The notes below the pieces were generated by a model. That model saw only the letters and a list, made by a program, of their open reading frames with translations, ran no database searches and was not told the origin of the DNA. DNA of 64,000 nt from CAYNWK01 sp964400875 (GTDB lineage Bacteria; Chloroflexota; Anaerolineae; Anaerolineales; UBA4823): contig CAYNWK010000001.1 in assembly GCA_964400875.1 (NCBI GenBank), positions 1-64,000 on the forward strand, written 5' to 3'. A program made the position numbers and the translations under genes. Every line of letters starts with the position of its first letter. Position 1 is the stretch's first letter. Below, piece after piece: positions 52,565 to 61,741 of the stretch.

Positions 52565-55500
52565 AATATACGTCTGGCTGTTAGGCCCACCAATGGCGAA
52601 AGCAGGCGGTGAATTACTTTCGATTCACCGGCGGATTCCTCGCGTGCTGTTCTTCTATCTGGCTTCTCAAGGGAAGCTGATCGGGCGGGATTCGTTGCTG
52701 CCGATCTTTTGGGAGGATGAGCCGGAATCAACAGCGCGCAGTAGACTGCGCGAAGCCTTGAGCCGGTTAAGGTCGGAATTGATCGATGTAGAAATGTTGA
52801 TCAGCAATAACGATCTAATTGGCCTGGACTTTAACCGGATTTATGTGGACCAGCTTGACTTTCAGACCGCGGTTGAAGAGATCGGCCAGCTACCCTGGAA
52901 GATTGCCAACCAATCGCCTCTTCCTGAAAAGACGTACCACCGCATGCTTCATGCAGTCGACTTATGGAGAGGCACGAGCTTCATGTCCGGCGCTGATCTG
53001 CCTGACTCTGCTGAGCTAGAGACCTGGATTCAACAGACGGATCTCAACCTCTCTCATCACCGGCAGAGTTACCTGGATCGTCTGGCCCACCATGCCAGGG
53101 CGGTTGGAGACGTCGATGGCGCGCTGGACTTTCTTCACAGAGCAGTCCAGGGCGACGAGATCAACGAAGATCTGCACGAGCGTTGTTTAAGACTGCTCCT
53201 TAAGATCGGACGACGAAGCGAAGCGCACGCCTACGCGGAGTATGTAGAAGAACTATTTCAACAAGAATACATTCCACCGCTCAGCCCAGCACTCGGGGTC
53301 CTCTGCAAAAAAGCTCGCGCAGCGCTGGTTACCCCTCTGCGCCAGTTAAAACCAGACTGGCGGCTGAGAACGAGCATAAAAGTTCCTTTTGTCGGTCGCA
53401 AAGCTGCTCTCAATGCCTTGCATCAAAGTCTCGTTGACGGCGGAGGCGTTTTTGTATCAGGCGAATCCGGACAGGGCAAGACCCGGCTGCTGAAGGAGTT
53501 CAGCCAAAGCATTGCTCCCCAGCGGCGCATCCTGCTGGCCCCTTGTCGCGCCCATGAAAAAGGGCTGCCCTTTCAACCGATCATCGAACTGCTGCGCACG
53601 CAAGTTAACCCACAGGAATGGTTGCATTTACCCGGCGCTTGGGCGAGCTGGCTCATTTTAATCCTGCCCGAATTGGTCAACAAACGCCCAGGTTTGGAGC
53701 GCCCACCCACCGGAAACGAACACAATCAAGCGCGCGGCCACTTGATGGAAGCCATCCGCCAGTTGCTCTTACGGATTTCCCAAAACGACCCGGTAGTGTT
53801 GTTTATCGACGACGCGCAATGGGCGGACGAAGCCACGCTGACCACGATGGCTTATCTGGCGGAGCGAGAACCCTTCCAAGAGCAAAGTCTGTTGGTGATC
53901 GCCGCCCGCATTGAAGAAACCAACCTCGATTTGAATAATCTGTTGGTCTCACTCAAACAGTCGCCGAGATTTAAGACTTTACCGCTGAGCAGATTGAACC
54001 AGGATGAGATCGCCGAGATCAGCCAGCACGTACTGGGTTACTCCCCAACTCCTCAATTCCTCCAACAGCTGGCTCGAGAGACCGGGGGAAATCCCTTCTT
54101 TGTGTTGGAGGGCCTGCGCACAATCCTGGATGGACAGGTTCATCCGCAGCGGGTGCTGAGCAGCTCATTCCCACTCACTGAGAACCTTCAAACGCTGCTC
54201 CATTCCCGCTTGGGGCAACTGAGCCAGACGGCTCGTTCGGTTGTGGATATGGGTGCGGCCCTTGGCCAGGAATTTAACCTGGATACGATCAGCTATATTC
54301 TTCAAATGAGTGCGCCGGAGATCGGACAAGCCTTCGAAGAGCTCCTACACCGCCGGTTAATCGAACCGTCTTCATCTTCACCAGATGAACTGAATTACCA
54401 CTTTATACACGAAATGTTTCGTGAAGCGCTGCTCGGAGAATTGGATTCGATCCGGATTCGCAGCCTGCACAAACGTATCGCTGAAGCGTTAGAAGAGATC
54501 ATGAGCCTGCGAGTTGAAGAAAAAGCAGCAATCCTGGCTGACCATTTTCAGACCGCCGGCAACTATGCGAAAGCATTCAACTATTGGGTCCTGGCAGGTC
54601 AGCGTGCGAAGCGCTTGTATTCATTCAAGGAAGCATTTCAACATTTTCGAACAGCTGAAAGTTTGATCCCAAAAGCAGAGCCCCACCTGTCTGACGAAGA
54701 GATCTTGCAGTTGTACATCGATTGGACGGAGTTAGCGTTCGAGATCGACAATTCGGAAGAAATCCGACGGATGAATACCCTTCTATTGAAGTTAGGTAGA
54801 GAACGACAGAGCCCGCTGCTCATCGGCGCGGCGATGGACGGACTTAGCGACGCCTGCATGTCAGCAGATCAATTTGAGGAAGGATTGAAGCATGCCAACT
54901 TGGCGATAGCTTATCTGGAGAAATCAGACTACTTTCCCAAATTGATGACCGCTAACATCCATCGCGGTGTGTTTCTCTACATGCTCGGCCGGGTAAAAGA
55001 ATCCATAGAACCCTTTCAAAAGGCTTTGTCCCTGGGAGTCGATCTGGAGGATCCGCGGATCGTTCGAGCGCGCGCCAATGCTTTTTACCAGCTTTCATTT
55101 GTGAGCGCCCTCACCGGTTGGCCTGAAAAGGGACAAGAGAACGCTATTCGCTCGCTTGACAGCGCCTCCCGGCTGGGACATTTTCACTTGCAAGCTACCG
55201 CTTTTCTGGCGCTTTCCCTATCGAGATACTTCATCGGCGATCCAGTCCAGGCACGCGTAGACATCTACCAAGGTATTGAATCCGCTCACCGCGCCCAGGC
55301 TCCCAGGACGTTGGGATTTTTACATGCAACTCGGGCGATGATCGAACTGGAGCTCGGTGAGCTGCAAGCTGCCAAGGTCCATGGTGCTAAAGCCGTGTCG
55401 CTGGGAGAGGAACACCATCATGTCGAAAGTATCGCCATGGGCAACCGGGTGCTCGGCGATCTGTATATGCGGCTCGACCGCCCGGAAGAAGCCTTAGCTT

Positions 55501-56069
55501 ATTACCGGATTGGTTATGAAACAGAAACCACGGGGTTCTGGACCTTCGATAATATGTTCCGGGTCGGATTTGCGCTGACCAGGATTGGCAAGACCAAGGA
55601 AGGCATCGATCTACTCTACCAAGCTTTGGCAATGACTCTTGATTCTGGATTGGACAGCGCTTATTCGTTGATTCAATACGCCCTTGCTTCTGTTTACGCA
55701 AGTCAAAATGAATGGGTGGAGGTAGGCAAGTTGCTGGACAGCCTGCTGGCGGATACGGAGGCTCGCTGTTTGGGTTTTCAAAAGATTGCCACCGACCTGC
55801 TCCTGGGAGCTAAATTGTCTGCCGAGGGAGAATTCGAAAGCGCGTTGAAAGTATTCCAGAAAGCCGTACACGGAGCAGCCGAGCGCTCGATGGTGTTATT
55901 CGAAGTGCAGGCATTAACCATGGTAATAAAAACGGAAGAGAAAATCGGTTCTGCTTCAATTGACGCAATAAAGCGGAGAGAGATTCTGCTCGACCAGATC
56001 GATCACGGGATCGCAGACGAGGAGCTGCTCCAAAAGTTCCGAGAATTTCGATCAACCAGCTACTCTTAA
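52557..56069 (+). CDS. SARP-like regulator: wHTH/BTAD + AAA ATPase + TPR
   Basis: 1170 residues. The N-terminal region (about 1-100) is a winged-helix-like segment (LSIHRRIPRVLFFYLASQ, REALSRLRSEL). Residues about 100-250 form a bacterial transcriptional activator domain of TPR-like helices. The ATPase domain has Walker A GESGQGKTR (302-310) and Walker B VVLFIDDAQWADE (about 415-427), and a TPR superhelix covers about 680-1150. Such proteins act as ATP-dependent, signal-sensing transcription activators, but the target is unknown. It overlaps recN by 8 nt. A terminator follows 165 nt downstream. Confidence 0.85.
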   Translation: MPEIYVWLLGPPMAKAGGELLSIHRRIPRVLFFYLASQGKLIGRDSLLPIFWEDEPESTARSRLREALSRLRSELIDVEMLISNNDLIGLDFNRIYVDQLDFQTAVEEIGQLPWKIANQSPLPEKTYHRMLHAVDLWRGTSFMSGADLPDSAELETWIQQTDLNLSHHRQSYLDRLAHHARAVGDVDGALDFLHRAVQGDEINEDLHERCLRLLLKIGRRSEAHAYAEYVEELFQQEYIPPLSPALGVLCKKARAALVTPLRQLKPDWRLRTSIKVPFVGRKAALNALHQSLVDGGGVFVSGESGQGKTRLLKEFSQSIAPQRRILLAPCRAHEKGLPFQPIIELLRTQVNPQEWLHLPGAWASWLILILPELVNKRPGLERPPTGNEHNQARGHLMEAIRQLLLRISQNDPVVLFIDDAQWADEATLTTMAYLAEREPFQEQSLLVIAARIEETNLDLNNLLVSLKQSPRFKTLPLSRLNQDEIAEISQHVLGYSPTPQFLQQLARETGGNPFFVLEGLRTILDGQVHPQRVLSSSFPLTENLQTLLHSRLGQLSQTARSVVDMGAALGQEFNLDTISYILQMSAPEIGQAFEELLHRRLIEPSSSSPDELNYHFIHEMFREALLGELDSIRIRSLHKRIAEALEEIMSLRVEEKAAILADHFQTAGNYAKAFNYWVLAGQRAKRLYSFKEAFQHFRTAESLIPKAEPHLSDEEILQLYIDWTELAFEIDNSEEIRRMNTLLLKLGRERQSPLLIGAAMDGLSDACMSADQFEEGLKHANLAIAYLEKSDYFPKLMTANIHRGVFLYMLGRVKESIEPFQKALSLGVDLEDPRIVRARANAFYQLSFVSALTGWPEKGQENAIRSLDSASRLGHFHLQATAFLALSLSRYFIGDPVQARVDIYQGIESAHRAQAPRTLGFLHATRAMIELELGELQAAKVHGAKAVSLGEEHHHVESIAMGNRVLGDLYMRLDRPEEALAYYRIGYETETTGFWTFDNMFRVGFALTRIGKTKEGIDLLYQALAMTLDSGLDSAYSLIQYALASVYASQNEWVEVGKLLDSLLADTEARCLGFQKIATDLLLGAKLSAEGEFESALKVFQKAVHGAAERSMVLFEVQALTMVIKTEEKIGSASIDAIKRREILLDQIDHGIADEELLQKFREFRSTSYS

Positions 56070-56232
56070 ACAACCTTTATGTGTTCTCCGGCTCGTTTTT
56101 ATGCAGGTGAAACACGCTGAACTTGCGAAAATGGCAACGATATGTCAACGGTCATATGCTACGCTAAACCAAGTATTCCGAAATTTGGTGCAGGCATATG
56201 GCGCTGTTCATCGAGGGGCCCTGCACACTAAG

Positions 56233-56273
56233 AGCCGACAGCTATGCCGGGGGCCGTATCGCTGTCGGCTTTT
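56233..56273 (+). terminator. intrinsic terminator after the SARP-like gene
   Basis: 10-bp stem AGCCGACAGC / GCTGTCGGCT with an 18-nt internal loop that can fold further, then TTTT. It ends the translin-recN-regulator cluster, 30 nt before the PBP homologue. Confidence 0.8.
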
Positions 56274-56292
56274 CGTATTCACTTTTCGGTTG

Positions 56293-56298
56293 TAAAAT
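56293..56298 (+). promoter_or_regulatory. -10 element 6 nt before the PBP homologue
   Basis: TAAAAT at 56293-56298 ends 6 nt before the ATG at 56305 with no ribosome-binding site, matching the leaderless arrangement seen before yqeY, mtaB and the epimerase gene. Confidence 0.45.
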
Positions 56299-56304
56299 TC
56301 CTCT

Positions 56305-59226
56305 ATGCCATCGGTAGCTCACATTCTACGCTTACGGCGCAGACGACGAGATGGTCGCTCCCGGTCGTTCTCCTACCGGGGGGGTCAGATCGGCGTTGGC
56401 TGCAGCGCCTTCCTGGGCCTCGCCTTTGCGTTTTCCTTGTTCGTGCTCGCCATCATCTACGCCTGGGCAGCTCGCGATCTACCCAACCCAGAGGCGCTAA
56501 CCAACCTGTTAGAGCCGCCGGATGGACTGCTGCTCAACCCGACCCGGCTCTTCGATCGCAGCGGCGACCATTTGATCCTGTCCCTGGAAAATAGTTTTAC
56601 TTCGGAAAGTAATTACTTATTCATCAACAAAAACTCATCCCAACCCATACCGGAGGTCTTGGTGGAGGCGACGGTTTCCATCGCCGAACCGCAATTCTGG
56701 AAGGGGTTTGGGTTCTCCCTGGGAGGCGTACTTCAAGATAGCCATCCAACGATCGCGCAAAAGCTGAGCGATCAATTGTTATTGTGGGATGAGCCGGATG
56801 GGCTGCGTCGTTCGCTGCGCGAACGCTTGCTCGCTGCGCAAATAACCGCCCGTTTTGGTAGGGATAAAGTCCTCGAATGGTATCTAAACAGCGCAGATTA
56901 CGGTCATCTGGCTTACGGGGCTGACGAGGCCGCGCGTCTCTATCTGGGCAAACCAGCGACCAAGCTAACTCTCGCTGAGGCGGCTTTGCTGGCCGCGGTC
57001 AGTGACGCGCCGGCGCTCAACCCGATCGACGCGCCAGCATCCGCGCTCGAACGCCAGCGGGATGTCCTGGATGCCATGTTGGGGAGAGGCGTGATCAGCG
57101 CTGATGAATTCCAGGACGCCATAAAGGAGCGACTTAATCTTCGCAAGTCGGTCTCGCCCCTTGACGACAGATCGCCCGCGTTTTCAAACCTGGTCCTCGA
57201 AGATCTGTCGCAGATTTTCAGCCGAGAACGGATTCTGCGCGGCGGCTTGGAAATACGTACGACGCTGGACTTCGACCTGCAAGAACAGGCTTTGTGCACG
57301 CGCGAGGCGCAAATTGTGCGGGTAAGGCCAGAAGCTGGGATTGTCGAGGCAACCCCAGGATCCGAGACCTGCCAGGCGGCGCGATTGTTGCCGACGCTGT
57401 CCCTCACCAGACCACTGAGCGACAGCGGGCTGCAAGCCAACGTGGTTGTGCTCGATCCGGCGACCGGGGAAATACTGGCCCTGGTCGGATCCATGCAAAG
57501 CGGTTTCGACCCGGCCCACCTGCCGGGAAAGCCGCCAGGATCTGCTTTTTCGCCGTTTACATACCTGACTGGATTTAGCCGCGGGTTTACCCCTGCTTCC
57601 CTGGTCTGGGATATTCCCAGCGGGCTTCCAGAAGGCGCCCTCAGCGAACTGGCGGCTTCCGGAGACTTTGGGGGACCGATGCGGCTACGCTCCGCCATGG
57701 CCAACGACCGCCTTATCCCAGCCGCACGCCTCTTCCTGCAGATGGGTCCATCTAACGTGTTGCGGACGGCGCAGCAGCTCGGGCTTCAATCCCTGGCGCT
57801 TCCGGAAGGGCGACCAGCCTACGATCTGTTGCTGGATGGCGGCGAAGTCACTTTGCTCGAACTCAGCCAGGCTTTCGGCGTGTTTGCCAACCAAGGCGTA
57901 TTAACTGGGCGGACCGCAGCATTCCAAGACCAGACCAACGCTGCGATCAAACCGAAAACCGTGCTGAACGTCACAAACGATTGGGGCGAAACGCTGCTAG
58001 ACTGCCAGGAGTTGCAACTCAATTGCCAGACGCAAGCCCAACCGGTGATCAGCGCTCAACTCGCTTACCTGATCACGGATGTTCTGAGCGATGAAGCAGC
58101 CCGCTGGCCCAGCCTGGGACACCCCAACCCCCTGGAAATTGGACGTCCTGCTGGTGCGAAGATCGGCCGGGTAGCTGGTGACAAAATGGCCTGGACGATA
58201 GGCTATACACCGGATTACGTTGTTGGAGTCTGGATGGGCTTGGAAGACGCCTCGACCGGCGAAAACTTTTCTCCACAGTGGGCTGCCGGATTGTGGCACG
58301 CTATCATTCAATATGCCAGCCTGGCTAAGCCTGCCGCGGATTGGGCGGTCCCTGCCGGAATCAGTACGGTGGTGGTCTGCGACCCCTCCGGTTTGCTGCC
58401 GACTTCTGAATGCCCTGCGTTGGTCAATGAAGTTTTCCCGAGCGGCAGCGAGCCGACCCAGACAGACACCCTGTTCCAAACTTTTCAAGTCAACCAGGAG
58501 ACCGGCCGGCTGGCAACTATCTTCACCCCACCAGAACTGATCGATGAGCGTATTTACATGGTTGTACCTCCGGAAGCCGCTGACTGGGCGCAGCAAGCCG
58601 GCCTGCCAACCCCTCCGGAGACCTACGACGTCCTGTTCGCTCAGGAATCAGCAAGCGATGAGGTACAGATCAGCTCACCTGGGATGTTCTCGAAGATTAA
58701 GGGAGAGGTGACGATCCAGGGCCGCGCCCTTGGAGACGACTTTGCCTATTACCGGGTTCAGATCGGGAAAGGTCTCAACCCGAGTTCCTGGCTGCAGGTT
58801 GGAGATGACGTCCAGAGCCCGGTTAGCGAGGGTCCCTTAGCAGTATGGGACACGAGTGAACTGAGTGGGTTATATGCTTTGCAGCTGCTGGTCGTCGATC
58901 AAAACCAAAACGTCAGAACGACCACCGTCCAGGTAACCGTAGACAACCAGGCGCCCGAGATCGACATTCGCTTCCCCGATGAAGGGCAGCAGTTCGATTC
59001 AACGATGGAGTTCGGTTTGACCTTCCAGGTTGATGCCAGCGACGATCTGGGTCTGGCCGAGGTAACGTTTTTCGTCGATGGGCGACGCCTGGTCTCCCTC
59101 GACACGCCGCCTTACGCCTTCACCTGGCAAGCTACTCCAGGCGAGCATACGCTGCGCGTGCAGGCCGTGGATGAAGCCGGCAATACCAGCGAAGTAAAGC
59201 GCAGTTTCAGCGTTCAATCAAATTAA
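56305..59226 (+). CDS. class A PBP homologue with replaced catalytic motifs
   Basis: 973 residues: one membrane helix (about 33-55), a GT51-like domain (about 110-260), a transpeptidase-like domain (about 385-690) and two Ig-like beta domains (about 775-973). The fold markers are clear (EWYLNSADYGHLAYGADEAARLYLG, GYTPDYVVGVWMG). The catalytic residues, however, are changed. At the GT51 Glu-Asp pair the sequence reads SIAEPQFW, placing Ala127 at the Glu. SxxK is SAFS (Ser413-Ser416), SxN aligns with Asp468-Arg469-Leu470, and KTG is KIG (619-621). It therefore looks like a non-catalytic cell-wall scaffold or sensor. The frame is intact, so it is not simply decayed. Confidence 0.8.
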   Translation: MPSVAHILRLRRRRRDGRSRSFSYRGGQIGVGCSAFLGLAFAFSLFVLAIIYAWAARDLPNPEALTNLLEPPDGLLLNPTRLFDRSGDHLILSLENSFTSESNYLFINKNSSQPIPEVLVEATVSIAEPQFWKGFGFSLGGVLQDSHPTIAQKLSDQLLLWDEPDGLRRSLRERLLAAQITARFGRDKVLEWYLNSADYGHLAYGADEAARLYLGKPATKLTLAEAALLAAVSDAPALNPIDAPASALERQRDVLDAMLGRGVISADEFQDAIKERLNLRKSVSPLDDRSPAFSNLVLEDLSQIFSRERILRGGLEIRTTLDFDLQEQALCTREAQIVRVRPEAGIVEATPGSETCQAARLLPTLSLTRPLSDSGLQANVVVLDPATGEILALVGSMQSGFDPAHLPGKPPGSAFSPFTYLTGFSRGFTPASLVWDIPSGLPEGALSELAASGDFGGPMRLRSAMANDRLIPAARLFLQMGPSNVLRTAQQLGLQSLALPEGRPAYDLLLDGGEVTLLELSQAFGVFANQGVLTGRTAAFQDQTNAAIKPKTVLNVTNDWGETLLDCQELQLNCQTQAQPVISAQLAYLITDVLSDEAARWPSLGHPNPLEIGRPAGAKIGRVAGDKMAWTIGYTPDYVVGVWMGLEDASTGENFSPQWAAGLWHAIIQYASLAKPAADWAVPAGISTVVVCDPSGLLPTSECPALVNEVFPSGSEPTQTDTLFQTFQVNQETGRLATIFTPPELIDERIYMVVPPEAADWAQQAGLPTPPETYDVLFAQESASDEVQISSPGMFSKIKGEVTIQGRALGDDFAYYRVQIGKGLNPSSWLQVGDDVQSPVSEGPLAVWDTSELSGLYALQLLVVDQNQNVRTTTVQVTVDNQAPEIDIRFPDEGQQFDSTMEFGLTFQVDASDDLGLAEVTFFVDGRRLVSLDTPPYAFTWQATPGEHTLRVQAVDEAGNTSEVKRSFSVQSN

Positions 59227-59263
59227 AAAAGGTGATCCTGCGGGCAATGCCCGCAGGATCACC
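59225..59263 (-). terminator. perfect 15-bp bidirectional terminator
   Basis: GGTGATCCTGCGGGC / GCCCGCAGGATCACC with a 3-nt loop. On the minus strand it is followed by TTTTTT and would end the HtrA-like gene. The same stem lies right after the PBP homologue stop, so it also separates the two convergent genes. Confidence 0.85.
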
Positions 59264-59287
59264 TCTACTGTTAAGATACGCTCGGGT

Positions 59288-60943
59288 TTACGGGAGGGAA
59301 CCGATCACATCAAAAGTCGCCAGGATCTTATCCAGCGCATCCAGGTCAGCGTCCTGCACGATCTTAACCTCGACCAGAATTAAGAACGCCTCAGGATTAT
59401 CGATAGGACGAGCGGACAGGATCAACACCGTGCCGTTTTCAGCACCGCAGTTATCCCAGATGTCAAATTTGCCTTCGTAGAACCCATCGTTATAGTCCGA
59501 CCGGCTGTCGTAGTTGCAGTCATCCTCATACCACACCTTGGTGCCATCCAGGAGCTGGACATATCCGCCGATCTGGCTCAAACGATCCGAAGCTGCGAAG
59601 AAGACTCCCGATTCACTATAGGTGTCGTAATAAGCGTCCAAATCAGGCGAAGCGGAGATTGCAGAAGCGATAAAATCGGCATTGCCCCAGGTCGTCTCCC
59701 AGTTTGATCCGTCTACATCGGACCATTCCGCTGGAACTTCCATGGTGATCGAATTGTCATCGTCCGTTACGGTGACGTAAGAGTAACCATCACCATTCCC
59801 CGTCGAGCCGTCCCCATCCGTACCGGTGTCGCCGCCGTCACCCCCGCCGAAGAAGAAGGACGTCTGCAGCTCGCGGCCATTTACCTGGCCGGATAAGACC
59901 TCTTGAGAAGCCCAACGCAGCACTTCGATGTCCATCGTATCGCCCGGGTTGTGGGTGCGCAGGATGTCGCAATAATTGGACATCGTTCCATCAGGGGCCA
60001 GAACCAGATCTTCCAGGGTGGTAACGATGTCACCGCCCTGCACGCCGGCTTTGTCGGCGGAAGAACCGGATTCAACAGAATACACCCAGATACCGGAGAA
60101 ATTATCGCCCACAAAGGCTTCACCGTTGATCCCCAGGGTGTCTACATCTTTCCCGGTCTTCAAGGTATCAACCAATGATTGGGCCAGGTCGCGGCCGATG
60201 GCGTAATATTGATCGGTGTCCCGACCGCGATAATTTATCCCGACGACTTTGCCCGAACCATCTAGCAAGGGGCCACCGGAATTGCCCGGATTGATGGTCG
60301 CATCGTGTTCGATGACGTAATCAACCGAAGCCCAGGAGGTCTCACCGCCAGCCCGCTCTTTGGATACGATCCCGCGAGTCAAGGTGAATTCTGGCTCACC
60401 CAAGGGGAAACCGGCCGCATACACGTCCAGGCCCACACTGATCGGCCCCTCATGCCAGTCCAGATAGGGAAAGCCGTCGCCGTCAATGTCGATCACGGCC
60501 AGGTCCGAGCATTCCGAAACGCCTAAAATCCTGGCATTATAGGTTTTATTGGTGTCTCCGCCGATCCAGACTTTCAACAGACCCGCACCGGTCACCACGT
60601 GGTTGTTGGTAACCGCCAGCCCCGAGGGGTCGATGATGAACCCCGAGCCGCGCCCGGCAGCGTTATAAGAGACGGTGAAATCGGGGTTGACGACCGTGCC
60701 CTCGGACTGAATCTGGATCACAGCGCTGCGCACCTCATCCAGGCTGTTAATTGCGCCTCCCTGCGGTTCTTCGACCACTTGCTCAGTAGGTTCTGGTTTG
60801 GCAGCCTCGGTAGGTGTTCCGGCGCCAGGCTCGGTCGGGGCTGCCGTCGGGCTTGAGCCCGACCCTCCCAGGTTGCAGGCTAAGCCAACCATCAGGATAA
60901 AAACTACCAGCCAAAGAAACGGTTTTAACCCGCGCATTTGCAT
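59288..60943 (-). CDS. HtrA-like trypsin-fold serine protease lipoprotein with PDZ domain
   Basis: 551 residues. The lipoprotein signal ends at LMVGLAC, followed by a Thr/Pro/Ala/Glu linker. The trypsin-like domain (about 70-270) has His in TNNHVVTG, Asp in SDLAVIDIDG and Ser in NPGNSGGPLLD, so the triad is complete. A PDZ-like domain (about 280-365) holds ESGSSADKAGVQGGDIV. After a Gly/Asp/Thr linker comes a 165-residue C-terminal domain (ITMEVPAEWSDVDGSNWETTW) of unknown type. It probably degrades or senses misfolded exported proteins. The ATG at 60943 follows AGGAGGAG. Confidence 0.88.
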   Translation of the reverse strand: MQMRGLKPFLWLVVFILMVGLACNLGGSGSSPTAAPTEPGAGTPTEAAKPEPTEQVVEEPQGGAINSLDEVRSAVIQIQSEGTVVNPDFTVSYNAAGRGSGFIIDPSGLAVTNNHVVTGAGLLKVWIGGDTNKTYNARILGVSECSDLAVIDIDGDGFPYLDWHEGPISVGLDVYAAGFPLGEPEFTLTRGIVSKERAGGETSWASVDYVIEHDATINPGNSGGPLLDGSGKVVGINYRGRDTDQYYAIGRDLAQSLVDTLKTGKDVDTLGINGEAFVGDNFSGIWVYSVESGSSADKAGVQGGDIVTTLEDLVLAPDGTMSNYCDILRTHNPGDTMDIEVLRWASQEVLSGQVNGRELQTSFFFGGGDGGDTGTDGDGSTGNGDGYSYVTVTDDDNSITMEVPAEWSDVDGSNWETTWGNADFIASAISASPDLDAYYDTYSESGVFFAASDRLSQIGGYVQLLDGTKVWYEDDCNYDSRSDYNDGFYEGKFDIWDNCGAENGTVLILSARPIDNPEAFLILVEVKIVQDADLDALDKILATFDVIGSLP

Positions 60944-61225
60944 AACTCCTCCTCGGGATGTGATTGGTTTTTTGTTGAAAAGGTAAACAGAGAACAATTC
61001 ATTAGCATTGAAAAGTAGAGCCAACCAGAAATGTGATTTAAGCGACTCTTAACTTTTATCGGCTCGAGTATAGCAAACATGCGCAGGGATGACAAGCGGA
61101 GAGGGGCGATATTACAATTTTATTAGCTGGCTTGAACTGCGTATCAAATAACCCCCAATTGTTTCTGTGAAAAGCCCATCGGTGGATGGACCGAGCTGGT
61201 CTTCTTTAGTTCAAAACCGGTCTGC

Positions 61226-61741
61226 TCAAATTGGAGAGCCTGGCTCGAGGTCCAGATTCCGGGCCAGGATCTGAGCAGTAGATTGAAACGCCAGGGATGG
61301 CAAATCCAGCCGCGAGAAGAAGCGAGCCCGGTCCACATCATCGCCCGGGGATATATCCCCCCGAATGATTTCACCGCGATAAAGAATCAGGATGTGCGCG
61401 CCGCGTGGGTGTTCCTGGCCCGCAATCACATCGAGCAGGCGAATGACCTCCACCCTCAGGCCGGTCTCTTCCAGGCATTCGCGCTCGGCGGCGCGCACCG
61501 GGTCTTCACCTGCATCAACAAAGCCGGCTGGCAAGGTCCAGCGCCCCCGTTCGGGATCGACCGCCCTGCGGACCAACAACACCCGGGCGTCCTCTTCAAT
61601 CAATACAGCGACGGCGACCTTAGGATCGGGGAAATAAACCCAATCGCATTGCGGGCAGGTCGGTCTCTTCTTACCGAACTTCTCGATCCGGACGAGGCGC
61701 GTACCGCAGCGCAGGCAGAACCGAATCTCCTCCAGGTTCAT
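61226..61741 (-). CDS. Nudix hydrolase with N-terminal zinc ribbon
   Basis: 171 residues. A zinc ribbon opens the protein (CLRCGTRLVRIEKFGKKRPTCPQC). The Nudix box is complete: GFVDAGEDPVRAAERECLEETGL, written here as its two parts GFVDAGE and RECLEETGL. The ribbon plus box resembles NADH pyrophosphatase or ADP-ribose pyrophosphatase-like enzymes. The start ATG at 61741 overlaps the anti-sigma stop codon (ATGA), so translation is coupled with the sigma/anti-sigma pair. Confidence 0.88.
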   Translation of the reverse strand: MNLEEIRFCLRCGTRLVRIEKFGKKRPTCPQCDWVYFPDPKVAVAVLIEEDARVLLVRRAVDPERGRWTLPAGFVDAGEDPVRAAERECLEETGLRVEVIRLLDVIAGQEHPRGAHILILYRGEIIRGDISPGDDVDRARFFSRLDLPSLAFQSTAQILARNLDLEPGSPI

